From positions 11,339,501 to 11,403,500 of the forward strand of contig NC_067201.1 in assembly GCF_000699445.3 (NCBI RefSeq): a DNA stretch of 64,000 nt, in the 5' to 3' direction. The notes beneath the pieces were generated by a model. It ran no database searches. It saw only the letters and a program-made list of their open reading frames with translations, and was not told the origin of the DNA. Below are positions 53,671 to 64,000 of this stretch, in pieces. How positions within the stretch are numbered: position 1 is the stretch's first letter; each line of letters begins with the position of its first letter. The stretch comes from Schistosoma haematobium (lineage: Eukaryota; Platyhelminthes; Trematoda; Strigeidida; Schistosomatidae). Both the position numbers and the translations under genes were made by a program.

Positions 53671-54534
53671 ACAAAATATATTTCTTTATATGTTTTTGGG
53701 GTAATTTTGATTACATACCTTTTTAATTAACATAATCAGCAACTTCTATTCAGTTTAATATAAACTTCATTAGAATCAACATAACAATTAATATTAACCA
53801 CTTGTTTAGTCATAAGTAAAACATATTTGGAAAAGAATTTCAAGTTAATAAGCTTTAAGTCCTTAAAAGAAGTGTAACTTATCTATTCAACGTAATAGTT
53901 GTAACAAAATAAAGGTAGAGATTATATCTGGATTGATGGTTTAATTGATCATTAGAACTTTTGAATGAGGTACATCACGGTCAAACTAGGATCAAATTCA
54001 TTAACTTTAGCCTTAACTGTAACCATGATATAGTCAAACAAATAGCCTGTTAATTTGTGAAATAGTTATGAGATTACATAATCACTTTATGATATATATT
54101 TAAATTACATGGTAAGTTTCTAATGAATACTGATTTCATCAAGTCAACATACATTAATTATCATTGTATATTCAATCATCAATCTACTATACTTCAATGA
54201 CTATTGGATAGAATCATATTAATGTCACTAAAATAAAACCAAAAAAAGGGAGAGTAAACTTTAAGGTCAATAAAATAATTATTTATCTTCGTAGTAATTA
54301 TGATTAATTTGTATCTTGACATTTATGCTTTACGTTTTGTTGCTAGATTAACTATCATTTATAGTTTATGTACATTACTATTTTATAAAAACAACACAAA
54401 ATGGCAAACATATTTAGATGAATGAAGTGAATAATGGTTTATTTTGCTAGATAAAGTGATTAGTATTTACTTTTATTATTCATACAAATTATGGTTAAAA
54501 TATACTACTAACAAATATATGAACATATAAAATC
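53671..54534. other. AT-rich spacer
   Basis: No gene or repeat family recognised. Confidence 0.5.
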
Positions 54535-54825
54535 TTTTGATATTGTTTACTTGAATCTTCCCATTGATAATTAGGACTGTAATTGACCAATCTCTTATTA
54601 GTATATGTGCATATTGTGCGTATTGCCTCGATAATGTTTGAATTCACAAGTAGGCAAAGATGGATAGTGACTAACAGTGGAATCCAGGATTCGTGTTTTG
54701 TCCTATTTGAGACTCGTCACCTGGATATATCTGCATCCAATGGTTGATGTTCACTGTTGGACTCGAACACAATACCATTCACTTCAAACGCTATCGCGTT
54801 ACCCACTAAGCTACATATATATTCA
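54535..54825 (-). mobile_element. Smα-type unit, nearly complete
   Basis: Minus strand: tRNA-like head (GTAGCTTAGTGGGTAACGCG, GTTCGAGTCCAACAGTG), GATGCAGATATATCCAGG, hammerhead (GTGACGAGTCTCAAATAGGA, CAAAACACG), CACTGTTAGTCACTATCC, then the spacer (CGCACAATATGCACATATAC; GGAAGATTCAAGTAAAC). The core is damaged at both ends (GTGACGA, CAAAA). Confidence 0.75.
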
Positions 54826-55144
54826 TTGTATTCCAATAATAATTATCTTTATTTTTAATTATTTATTATTGATGTGACATTTATAATGTCATCTTATCGT
54901 ATATTATAATTTAAATGACTTGACTGTTAATGTATATAAATAGTAAAGTTGTATTTACATTATGAAACAAGCGTGACTAAATAATATCTAACTCTTGTAA
55001 GAAGAAATTAGTCGATACATAAACTTTACCAAAACTTTACTATTGATTCATTGCTTTTACTGTTATTATGATGTATGACATGTTTGTAAATACTGTTTAT
55101 AGCTTATAAAGTAGTGAACTCATATACTAAACAAAAATTTAAAC

Positions 55145-55352
55145 TTAGTGTTCTGGAGGCTAAGCGTTCTCACGCGAGACCGATTGTTCCTGGGTTCGAA
55201 TCTCACGGGGTGGGATCGTGGATGCGCACTACTCAGGAGTCCAATAATAGGATGAACCAGCCGTCCAGTGCTTCCAGGTTTTCCATTTTGCTCATGAATC
55301 CAACTATTAAATTACTAAAATCTCCACACACATACCCCACTCTGATTATAAT
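55145..55352 (+). mobile_element. Family A SINE, 5'-truncated
   Basis: Starts in the tRNA-like head (GGAGGCTAAGCGTTCTCACG), box B GGGTTCGAATCTCACGGGG, GCACTACTCAGGAGTCC (core strand CTCAGGA), ATGAACCAGCC, then a shortened 3' part. Ribozyme inactive. Confidence 0.75.
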
Positions 55353-55819
55353 AATTAAAACTTAATTTCATAGGTAAGTGCATGATGGTAACCTATATTC
55401 ATTTACATTTTGAATGTACCTTCATGAAGTAATGTCACGTTACTTCTATTATTATTTTTTGACCTCCAACTGTTACGCTTCATCACGTGGCCTCAAGCCA
55501 TTTATATCGCATCAGTTGATTGATTACAATCAATAAAGTCCTTCACTTGATCAGAAATACATGTAAATGAATGTTGAATTTCAGATGAAACTATAAACTT
55601 ATGACATTTGAAAAGCAAATTTTGATTCAGTTTGCCTGTTTGCTTACTATATTACCGAAATATATGGACTTTAAGCAGTATAATATTTTTCAAACAATAA
55701 TAAACCATATATTGTTCAATTACTTTTTCTTATCATATATTCATTAGTTAAATCCAAATAACCGATTATCTTTAATTGTCCAGTTAAATTCACGTATGTC
55801 TAAAACAGTTATGTTATAT

Positions 55820-56143
55820 GTTTTTAATTGAGATCATGAACTGAATGAGGTTAGACCACCATTGAAAAACTAGAAGCACTGGACGGCCGTTTCGTCCTAC
55901 TGGGGGACTCCTTAGTAGTGCACATCCAGTCTCGTGTGCGAACGCTTAACATACTGGACCACTGAGCCGGAATCCCATGGTGTTGATGTCTAACCTCAAC
56001 CAACTCACGAAATTGCACGACCATCTGCCATTGTACTGAGGTAGGTACCTGTCTCTACCCGACACGGATTAGCTCCACTGGTCATGGTTTCTCACTAGAA
56101 CTCCGAGGATTGCCTCACGAAGCCAGTTACTAGTGAGCACATG
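55820..56143 (-). mobile_element. Family A SINE, near full length without box B
   Basis: 3' part, hammerhead (CTAAGGAGTCCC...GGACGAAACGGCC), a deletion through box B, box A-like CCGGCTCAGTGGTCCAG, upstream region (TCGGAGTTCTAGTGAGAAAC), ACTAGTAACTGGC. Of the CCTACCTCAGTACAATGG upstream subtype. Confidence 0.75.
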
Positions 56144-56254
56144 TGTCGTGATTTCAATCAGACTTAAGAAAATATGATCGAACAAAACGAATTACATAGG
56201 CGACAGACTCACAACAGTTATTTATGTCTGAATTATAGGTCTCCGTACAGGATT

Positions 56255-56815
56255 CACTAACCTAATTTGCCTTAGGCCATCCTTTCGAGTTGTCGTCAAA
56301 TGCTATTAATTCCTTTGATTTCTACTTCCGATTCCCGATACAATGTATTCCTTGGTCTTCCTCACTTCCTTTTTCACTGAGGATTTAAAGTTAGGACTTG
56401 TCACGCAATGCAATCTGACGATTTCCTCAATGTATGTCCTATCCACTTCCAACATGTATTCTTAAATTCATCTTCAGATGGAAGCTGGCTTGTTCTTTCC
56501 CACAAAAGGCTGTTGTGATGGTATTCGGTCAACAGATATTGAATATCTTACATAGAAAACTGTTTATAAATACTTGTACGTTTTTGATGATGGTTGTAGT
56601 GGTTCTCCACGTTTCAGCTCCATACAGTAGGACTGTCTTGACGTTTGTATTGAGGATTCTGACTTTGATATTGGTTGACAGTCGTTTTGAATTCCATATG
56701 TTCTTGAATTGTAGGGAAGTTGTCCTTTCTCTGTCAATCCATGCCTTCATATCTGCAATAGATGCTCCTTGTTTATCAACGATAGAGAAAAGAGACCCAA
56801 AAAGCTAGTATTTTG
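56255..56815 (-). pseudogene. RTE-type LINE 3' end, decayed
   Basis: Minus-strand frame includes KNIWNSKRLSTNIKVRILNT, GAETWRTTT, and WIGHT-like remnants further 3'. Homologous to 40979-42122 and 45810-46310. Stops and shifts throughout. Confidence 0.75.
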
Positions 56816-57404
56816 TTTTTCAGGACATGTACCGTAATGTGTAAATAGCATTTAACAATGGACTTCAGTTGATCAGATTAGAACATCCATTTTGAACGGA
56901 CAAAAATTCAAGAATTAGGTATTAATCAGATAGAGGCATTCTGTAGAGTATGGACCCTCACCAATATGTTTATCCTATAGTTCAGAAGTTGGATACCACT
57001 CATACTAAAGAGGTCACATGAACGCAGGTATTACATCAGCTTCACACTAAGATATTTACATGCATAATTTAGCAGTGGAACTAACATTTGTTTAGGCAAA
57101 CTTCAGCATCGAACATGTTGCTTTGTCAATAAGATGAGCACAATTGCACAGAATATTTCAATTAAACGTTAAAATTGTGAAGAATTTTGGTTGTTGTTGT
57201 TGTAATGCATAGTTCTGTCCCTAGATTTTCGGTGTGGTCTAAGATCCTAAAAATATCACGTTTCTTTCTTTTTTTTTGGTACTAAAACTTTTAAAATAAA
57301 ATTAAACAGTTTACTTTTGAGAAACAATAATATATTGCTAGCATAAACTATCTTTGTCAAGACAATTTAGGTATGTTAGTAGGATAGGATATATATTCAA
57401 ATCG

Positions 57405-57530
57405 CGAAAGCTGATCGCGATGGAGTTTTGTTCTCTAAGCTCAAAAAACAAAACTCCATCAAAAATCATCCACTTGAGCTACAAATCTCCCTCACCATCT
57501 AAAAGCTGATTGCTTTTGTGACACTGTACA
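57405..57530. mobile_element. Penelope-like terminal fragments, head-to-head
   Basis: A minus piece (GATGGAGTTTTGTTCTCTAA) is joined to a plus piece (CAAAACTCCATCAAAAATC, CACTTGAGCTACAAATCTCC) that matches 59515-59560. The join makes a 12-bp perfect inverted repeat (TGGAGTTTTGTT / AACAAAACTCCA). Confidence 0.45.
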
Positions 57531-58290
57531 TGTCCATAATAAATTGTGTTCTAAATTTTAAGAAGTACCATTATAACTCAGTTCTGTTATTCAGCTATGA
57601 ATAATTCTCATTTTCTTTGAAATACCAGCAATCTATCCTTGTATATTTTGATAACTCACTTTTCGATTGCATTTTACTTAGAAATTATAATTAAGGCCAT
57701 ATTTGTGTTTTATTTTCCGTTGGTTAGCCTTTCACCAAATGAGCCTCGTATTACATTTGAACTTATCGAAAGGATTAACTATGTTATTGTCTGATCAAAT
57801 TGATATATTCCATCAATATCAGTAGAGAATTGTTTTATTCCATTAGGACATAGATCAATCAGCTGGTCAGAGTAGCTATCATCGCATACGCACTCGGGTG
57901 AAATTTCAGGTCCATCAGTATATCATTTATTCAGTATAATTATTCAATTAATTATCTGTTTAATACACATTCTAGAATCTTACTAGATTACTTTATTTGT
58001 ATTACAAAGGGTCTTTCTATTTAAGTACTTGAAAGTAGCGATAAATCAGTGGAATAGGATGAGCTGTAAAAGATCCGTAACTTCAAGGTTAAGTTATAAA
58101 AAGTAGAGTAACTGGCTAATTAATTAATTATTTTTGATTTCTTACGAAGAAACTTTTGATTAGCTAATTATGGTCTAAAGAATAAAATATAATTAGAAGG
58201 GGGAAATCTAACAGTTTTTTTTACCTGAGTCACTGATTTCATAACTGCGTATTTTAATGACTGCCAACTGAGATTACAATAAAACGAAGT
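57531..58290. other. AT-rich spacer
   Basis: No recognised gene or repeat. Confidence 0.5.
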
Positions 58291-58299
58291 ATTATGTAA

Positions 58300-58670
58300 G
58301 GTAGTAGCGTGTTGGGCATACTAGGCAAAATATTCAATGTTCATTTGCCAGATACCATCAGCAACAATCTACTGTGTAAGAAGACAAACCAAATTCCAAA
58401 TGAAAATGATGTTAAGAAAACACATCGGAGGTGGACGGGACAAACATTACGAAAACTATCAAACCCCATCATGAAACGAGTCATAACTTGAAATCCTCAA
58501 TGAAAAAAGAAAAGAGGAAGACCAAGGAATACACTATGTTGGGAATCAGAAGCAGACATCAGAAGGTTGAATAGAACATGACGATAAATGGAAAGGATTT
58601 CCCAGTGCAGTGTAAGTTATCGAATCCTGTTCGCAGACCCATGTTTTATGAGGGACAACATGTATAAGTA
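58300..58670 (+). pseudogene. RTE-type LINE 3' end, decayed
   Basis: Frame reads LGKIFNVHLPDTISNNLLC, KKTNQIPNENDVKKTHRRW and TGQTLRKLSN, matching [35 protein letters not shown] and [10 protein letters not shown] of the element at 40979-42122. Later blocks (GAAAAGAGGAAGACCAAGG) fit the RKRGRPK region. Nonsense and shifts follow. Confidence 0.75.
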
Positions 58671-58734
58671 TATAAGTACGTGTTGAACGTTTAACGTAAA
58701 AAATATTGTTTCAGAGTGCCAGTGTACACATCTA

Positions 58735-58800
58735 TACTAACATCAATGCACATCCGTCTGATGAGTCCCAAATAGGACGAAACATGTGACTGGTTAAATT
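58735..58800 (+). ncRNA. Hammerhead motif, Smα-like remnant, canonical CTGATGA
   Basis: CATCCGTCTGATGAGTCCCA, then AATAGGACGAAACATGTGAC. Core strands CTGATGA and GAAA and stem II GTCC/GGAC are intact. Stem I pairing is poor (ATCCGT versus TGGTTA). It has a GTGAC in place of GCGTC, so cleavage is doubtful. Confidence 0.5.
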
Positions 58801-59299
58801 GAAATGATTATAACGAACAGACTACACTAAACGACATATATGAAAGACGAATATGACTGTTTCAACTTGTATTATACCCCTGTTCAAAATTCTCGGATTT
58901 TAGAAGATTTCACTTAGCTTGTTACAGTAAATACTTATTACTTAGTTAACATGTTAAAAACCAAAAACAAACCTTAAATAAAGTTAAACAAATAATATAA
59001 GAATGCCTAATTATTCACACTGAATGGGTACCAATCATTACAGTTATCTTACAAACGTGTAAAGAAACGAAACTTCTGATCCATAGGTCAACAAACAAAA
59101 TCATGAGTGTATAACCATACTATTTTCTTTCACAAAAAAAATCTAAAGAGTACATCACTCACAAAATCGTTTAAATATTAACGATAAGAAGTGATAATGA
59201 CATGATCTCTGTACATTTCAAAACTTCACTTCAAATGTCATTCATAAATAAACATAAAACCAAATTAATGAGTTCGTAGGTAACATTACCAAAGTTTGA

Positions 59300-59570
59300 T
59301 TTTTTTATTTATTCTCTAAAGAAGTGGCTTACACTGAGTCACGAAACGTCAGAAATCTAATTTTTCTACTCATTGGGATATTAGAAATACATTAATTTAT
59401 TTATAAAACCAATTTGATTAAATTACTTTTATTATTTGAGATGATGGAGGTCAACAAGAACCAATCAACATCGAATTTGTGCTGATCATGTCATTCAGAA
59501 GAATGATGAAACCTCCAAGACTAAATCATTCAGCTCAGAGAACAAAACTCTATCAAAACTTTTATTATTT
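59300..59570 (+). mobile_element. Penelope-like terminal region with hammerhead-like motif
   Basis: CTAAAGA (59316-59322), stem II GTGGC..GTCAC, GAAACGTCAGAAATC at 59343 onward, then 59440-59565 with AGATGATGGAGGTCAACAAG, TTCAGCTCAGAGAAC and CAAAACTCTATCAAAAC, which also occur near 57430. The core A for G change (CTAAAGA) should abolish cleavage. Confidence 0.5.
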
Positions 59571-59944
59571 GTATTATAATGTTTTGTAGTCTTGTAGTAA
59601 GTTTCAAGATCTTACAATGTGATCATCTCTCTTATTCGACCCAGAACCGGACAGTATGCATTATCAATCAACTGTATACACCAACTTTTATATTAAACCT
59701 GAACTAAATGGGAAGATAAATATTAACTTATATTCACATCAAAATTAGAAACTATTTGGATTATTACATTGAATTTCATTCAGTCTTTAATGGTATACGG
59801 ACATCGTGTACACATTGCTTAGATATAACCATTTTGTCACTAAAAAAACATTTGTAAAAAGGGACTTATATTTGTATTATGATTTTTATACATAAGGTAA
59901 TTCGAATTCTTCCATTGTTGATATTATTGACTGTATTTTGATCA

Positions 59945-60035
59945 ATCTTTATGTGGACATCAACACTAAGGTTTAGCTGTATTCAACTGAAAAGTTCTAA
60001 AATAGGAAGAAACAAGTAACCTGAATCCCAATATA
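59945..60035 (+). mobile_element. Smα-like remnant
   Basis: GGACATCAACACTAAGG, CAACTGAAAAGTTCTAAAAT, AGGAAGAAACAAG. Hammerhead order is kept but the core is mutated (CTGAAAAG). Confidence 0.45.
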
Positions 60036-60118
60036 TCTATTCTATATTAACTCATATGTTTGCTATTTTATCGACATATCTTTCAGCTTGATGATTATAC
60101 TCAATGACAGCTTATATC

Positions 60119-60357
60119 TCAATAGTTGAGATCATGAGTCAATTGAAGCTAGATCACCATGAAAAACCTGGAAGCACTGAACGACCGTTTCCTACAACTG
60201 TTGGACACCTCTGCAGTGCACATCAACGATCCCCCCCAGCGGGATTCAAACCCAGGACCTATTAGTCTTGTGCGCGAGTGCCTAACTATTGGACCACTGA
60301 GCCGGCCGGCATCCAACGGTGTTTACATCTAACTTCAACTAATCCACGAAATTGAGC
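60119..60357 (-). mobile_element. Family A SINE
   Basis: 3' part, hammerhead region (GCACTGCAGAGGTGTCC, core CAGAGGT mutated), box B GGGTTTGAATCCCGCTGGG, box A, upstream region to GAAATTGAGC. Confidence 0.75.
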
Positions 60358-60834
60358 ATAAGAGTATATTTATCATTTGTCAAAGTTTATTTAAATAGAT
60401 AAATGTTTTTTATGGAATAATGGACTAATAAATATTATTTACCCCATGAAATTTTATTAGCAACAATAACTTATCATTTATATACTGAAAGTGTTTTATA
60501 TTATCCCCCCAAGGATACATAAGAAGATAACCATTATTTTTTGTAAGTTTTAAGTATTTTTTAAATTACCAATGAGACTTTCAAATATGGAAACTTTATT
60601 ATATATATAAATATATATCGGTTGTATTACGTAAGGGGGAAGTTCAGCCAAAATCAATCATATTATGTTTTTATCGATCATGAAAATTATGTTAAATATG
60701 TATATATACTATATGATATTTATAAAGCTATTGAGATATTGTCTTGGTAGTCCGATGCAGTCATAAATTAATTTCTTATTCCGTTACAATAGATAATGTA
60801 TCTTTTATAGTATATCATCACAATGGTATTTTAA
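60358..60834. other. AT-rich spacer
   Basis: (TA)-rich tract at 60600-60618. No recognised gene. Confidence 0.5.
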
Positions 60835-61210
60835 TAATTGAATTCATGAGTTAATTGAGGCTAGATCACCATGGAAAACGTGGAAGCACTGGAGGGCCGT
60901 TTCACCCCGTTGTGGGACTCCTCAGCAGTGCACATCCACGATCCCGACCCGTGAGATTCGAACTCATGACCTATCAGTCTCGCGCACGAACGCTTAACCG
61001 CTACACCAATGAGCCGGCGTCAACGGTGTTAATGTCTAACTCAAAGCAATCCACGAAATCGCGCCACCGTCCACCATTGTCTTCAGTGAGTTACTATCCC
61101 CACCAGTCACTGATTCTCACTAGAACTCCAGAAAATACATCTTGGAGACAGTCACTAGTGATTATTATCAGAATGGAGTTTCGTGGAGATTTTAGTAAAT
61201 TCATAGTTGA
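60835..61210 (-). mobile_element. Family A SINE, full unit with dimer junction
   Basis: 3' part, hammerhead (CTGAGGAGTCCCACAACGGG, GTGAAACGGCC), boxes B and A, upstream region, ACTAGTGATTATTATCAGAA, then the 3' edge of another unit (GGAGTTTCGTGGAGATTTTA). Joined to a plus piece that starts at box B. Confidence 0.8.
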
Positions 61211-61378
61211 TTTCGAATCTCGCAGGACGGGATCGTGGATGCGCACTTCTGAGGAGTCCCACAATAGGATGAAACGGCCGTTCATTGCTTCCAGGTTTTT
61301 CATGGTGGTCTAGCTTCAACTGATTCATGATTTCAACTATTGAAACTACTAAAATGTCCAAAAAAACCCCTTCTGATG
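61211..61378 (+). mobile_element. Family A SINE, 5'-truncated at box B
   Basis: Begins TTTCGAATCTCGCAGG, GCACTTCTGAGGAGTCCC, AGGATGAAACGGCCGTTC, 3' part to AAAACCCCTTCTGATGA. Core strand CTGAGGA and GAAA are present, with stem I weakened (GCACTT with CATTGC). Confidence 0.8.
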
Positions 61379-61627
61379 AATATTGGTTTGTCTATTTTTC
61401 CTTATTTCATTTACGACATAAGGTTAAAGTAAATAATTTGCATGATCGTCAAAACATAGATTATTTTCTTCTCGGCTCATAATGTATTCAACCAACTTTA
61501 ATTTTATGCAGACAATTTTTTTAAAAAATACATAGAACGTTGATGATTTATTTTTTTCACTGTAATATTTTATCTACCGAATAGGTCAACTAGTAGTACT
61601 GTTATAAACTAAAACTCAGATGGAAAA

Positions 61628-61832
61628 ATTCAATTTATTGTTTAATGCAGAACTTCACACATCTTCCTTGAGTTGCTTTTTATATGCTTCATGATTCTTC
61701 CGTTTCTGTTGTTAATACAATTTCTCCATGTCTCCTTTCCTGTTCTCATCATTTCAACTTTCTGCCGGCGTTCCACTACCGATTGTTGCTACATATTACT
61801 TATATTTGTTAGTATAAGTAGCATGCACCACA
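61628..61832 (+). repeat. Family C interspersed repeat
   Basis: TTCAATTTATTGTTTAATGC, TTCATGATTCTTCCG, TTGTTGCTACATATTACTTA, and the terminal hairpin TTACTTATATTTGTTAGTAT with AAGTAGCATGCACCACAG. Confidence 0.6.
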
Positions 61833-62788
61833 GTACTACTCCTACATTGTAACAAATGTTATGAACATCCCTTTCACTTTGTTGCAAACACAATAATGAG
61901 CCATCTAACCTTATTTAACGAAAAAGTGTTATTTTGTTTTAGTTAATGTTTGTCGGAAAGAGACAAATTGTATTCTTTCTTCGTAACTACACTAAAGGAA
62001 ACTCTAATGTTATACAAAAATTATTAGATAACAGAAAATATATACCAAAATGAATCCATTCTATCTCTGATGCGTATGTAGTGACTTAGCTTCGTTAATC
62101 AGTTACCTTGATAGCCATTATTCTAATAAATCCCAACAATGTTTGAATTCACAAGGCAATAAAAAGTGGCAATTACAGTTTATTAGCATATAGTACAAAT
62201 AACAAAGTTGAAAACGCAACGAGCGAATTTGGAGCAGAGAGCCTAATGTGTATCCATAAGACCGAATACAGAGGCGAATTTATAATGAAACTGAATCAAA
62301 GCGCAGTTAGGCAAGGCAAAAGCAATTAATAGGATTCGAGTACATATATAAATGGAAAAAAAGAATAAATCATCGAGCGACATATAATCCAATAACATTT
62401 GACGTAGAGTGAGGAATATGTGAGAAGACTGTCACATTTTCGAACACACTATTTAATAGTTTTATTCAAAAGAGATTACAGAAATAATCATAAATTATGT
62501 GATAGACATTAGATTAATGATGGCTGTCAATAAATAATAATTACACTGAATTATGACAGGATTTAAGCAATTACTCAGTCAATATCTAAAATATCATGAT
62601 TTAAGATCCTTTATTTTTTTCTTATGGATACAATTAATTGGGTTCTTTTCTTTGGAATTCAATTAAAGCTGAAAATAATGAAACTATCAATTGGTCAATA
62701 AGGTTTGTTAAAACGTTGTTAGAAGAAACTGAAAATAACTCATTTAAGTTATTACCTAACGTGTCTAATAAAGCATCTAATTTATTAG
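61833..62788. other. AT-rich spacer
   Basis: No recognised gene or repeat family. Confidence 0.5.
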
Positions 62789-63243
62789 TATGAGATGTTT
62801 TGTGGAGATTGTAGTAATTTCAACAGTTGAGGTCATGAGCCAATTGAAACTAGACCACCATGGAAAACCTGAACGCGCTGGACGGCCGTTTCGTCCTGTT
62901 GTAGGACTCCTCAGCAGCGCGCATCCACGACTTCACTTCGCGGGATTCGAACCCAGGACCTATTAGTCTCGCGCCAGGCACTTAAATAACTAGACCACTG
63001 AGCCGGCATCCAACGGTGTTCATGTCTAACTTTAACTAATCCACGAAATTGAGCGACGCATCCATCATTGTCATCAGTAAGTTACTATCTCACAACTGAC
63101 CCGATTGAACTCCATTAGTCACTGCTTCTCACTGGAACTCCAGGATATACCTCTTGAAGCCAGTCACTAGTGAGCATATATTGATTAGTATCAGAAGGGG
63201 CTTCGTAGATATTGTAGTACTTTCAACAGTTGATATCATGAGT
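62789..63243 (-). mobile_element. Family A SINE, full unit with dimer junction
   Basis: 3' part (GAGCCAATTGAAACTAGACC), hammerhead with GCGCGCTGCTGAGGAGTCC and GGACGAAACGGCC, box B GGGTTCGAATCCCGCGAAG, box A CCGGCTCAGTGGTCTAG, upstream region, CACTAGTGAGCATATATTG, then the 3' edge of another unit to GATATCATGAGTC. Core bases are intact. Stem I GCGCTG with CAGCGC carries a paired compensatory change relative to GCACTG/CAGTGC. Confidence 0.8.
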
Positions 63244-63512
63244 CGGGGAGACGTAAGTGCTCGAGCAGCTTTCACACTGCGAGACATTGAATCCTATCCC
63301 TGTTTGACGTAATGATCTAAGTTATTACTGTTATAAATAGGCGTTTCAGAAAATTTTAGAATTTCATCCAATAATCATATAAATATCCATTGGTCTCTAT
63401 TATATAAATTTATTCCGTATTTGGATCGGCTTTAAGTATCAAAGCGTTCAGTAAATCTCATATGACCTATTTATTAGTAATCATTTCAGTTAACAGAAAG
63501 AGAGTCGAATAA

Positions 63513-63802
63513 AGTTAGACCATCATGGAAAACATGGAAAAAACTAGACGGACGTTCTGTCCTAGGATGCGACTCCTCAGAAGTGCGCAACTTCGTGGAT
63601 TGGTTGAATTTAAACGTTAACACCGCTGGATACCGACTCAGAGGTCTAGAGGTTAGGCATTTGCGCGCTAAACCGAAGGTCCTGGGTTAGAATCTCGGGG
63701 GCGGGATCGTGGATGCGCCCTACTGAGGGGTCCCATACTAGAACGAAACGCCTTCTACGTTTTCCATGATGACCTAGCTTTAATCATTTCAATTAACTTG
63801 AA
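63513..63802. mobile_element. Family A fold-back (minus 63513-63587, plus 63588-63802)
   Basis: On its own strand the minus piece starts at GCGCACTTCTGAGGAG, the hammerhead edge. The plus piece starts at AACTTCGTGGATTGG. GCGC is shared by both at the join (microhomology). The plus unit has box A (CGACTCAGAGGTCTAG), box B (GGTCCTGGGTTAGAATCTC), CTACTGAGGGGTCC, AGAACGAAACG and a shortened 3' part. Confidence 0.8.
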
Positions 63803-64000
63803 CTAGTCTTTCGATCATATATTTGCCACGTGGTTTCATTGATTATATTATATACCAATTGGTAAATGTATGTTTATTTAAAACCAATTATTAAAGGAAT
63901 ACAGTTCTGAAGAAAAAAGTGTTATCCATTAATATACAAGGTTTTGTAAAGTAAAAAAATCATTAATAATAGTTTTTAAAAGTCGCACAATCTGGTGACG

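Noticed and set aside
1821..63802. A CRISPR-like array, because of many similar repeats
   Set aside because: Repeats are dispersed, of both strands, hundreds of bases long and lack regular spacers. The genome is clearly eukaryotic.

Overview
This looks like a repeat-dense, AT-rich piece of nuclear DNA from a schistosome (blood fluke). The evidence is the Smα-type satellite/SINE units with their hammerhead ribozyme (13.8-14.6 kb, 32 kb, 39.9 kb, 54.6 kb), RTE-type LINE remnants and Penelope-like debris in one locus, and a gene with very long introns. I cannot name the species. No prokaryotic or viral gene organisation is present.

Host coding content is small. The best candidate is one minus-strand gene. 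Exon 1 (28772-28511) encodes a start and a hydrophobic leader and ends in phase 1 at a GTAAAT donor. Exon 2 (6578-6220) begins with the matching two bases, is Asn-rich with several N-glycosylation sequons, and ends with the start of an Ig-like domain at a GTAAGT donor. A possible third exon (5956 downward) continues the Ig-like pattern and runs into a (TA)n/(GA)n microsatellite. The implied first intron is about 22 kb.

Most of the rest is mobile DNA. (1) Family A is a tRNA-like SINE or retrozyme-like unit of about 390 bp with a type I hammerhead (GCACTG-CTGAGGA-stem II-GAAA-ACGG/CCGT-C-CAGTGC). I count about 40 full or partial pieces, many in head-to-head pairs. (2) Family B has a tRNA-like head with a different hammerhead (CTGACGA, GTGC/GCAC stem II). 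(3) Smα units. (4) Penelope-like (PLE) remnants with their own CTGAAGA...GAAA hammerhead-like motif and a GIY-YIG endonuclease remnant. (5) RTE-type LINE pieces: an RT pseudogene at 40979-42122, three 3'-end fragments, and three short non-autonomous derivatives of the 5' UTR, one with a perfect 13-bp target duplication. (6) A CR1/jockey-like LINE remnant (49.44-50.56 kb). (7) A 526-bp GC-rich retroposon with a 13-bp target duplication. (8) A MITE family with terminal inverted repeats of about 22 bp. (9) A likely solo LTR. (10) A family of about 250 bp ending in a hairpin.

Large-scale symmetry is the most striking property. There is a perfect 246-bp palindrome at 4246-4767. A near-identical 1.08-kb inverted duplication lies at 44285-45365 and 48381-49459. 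A PLE-derived inverted repeat of about 0.9 kb lies at 19.55-20.57 kb and 36.25-37.1 kb. Many smaller fold-backs have their inversion point in or next to the hammerhead core. I suggest that ribozyme-processed RNA, copied by the RTE or PLE machinery, generates both the dispersed copies and the palindromes. That is inference. The motifs and symmetries themselves are read from the sequence.
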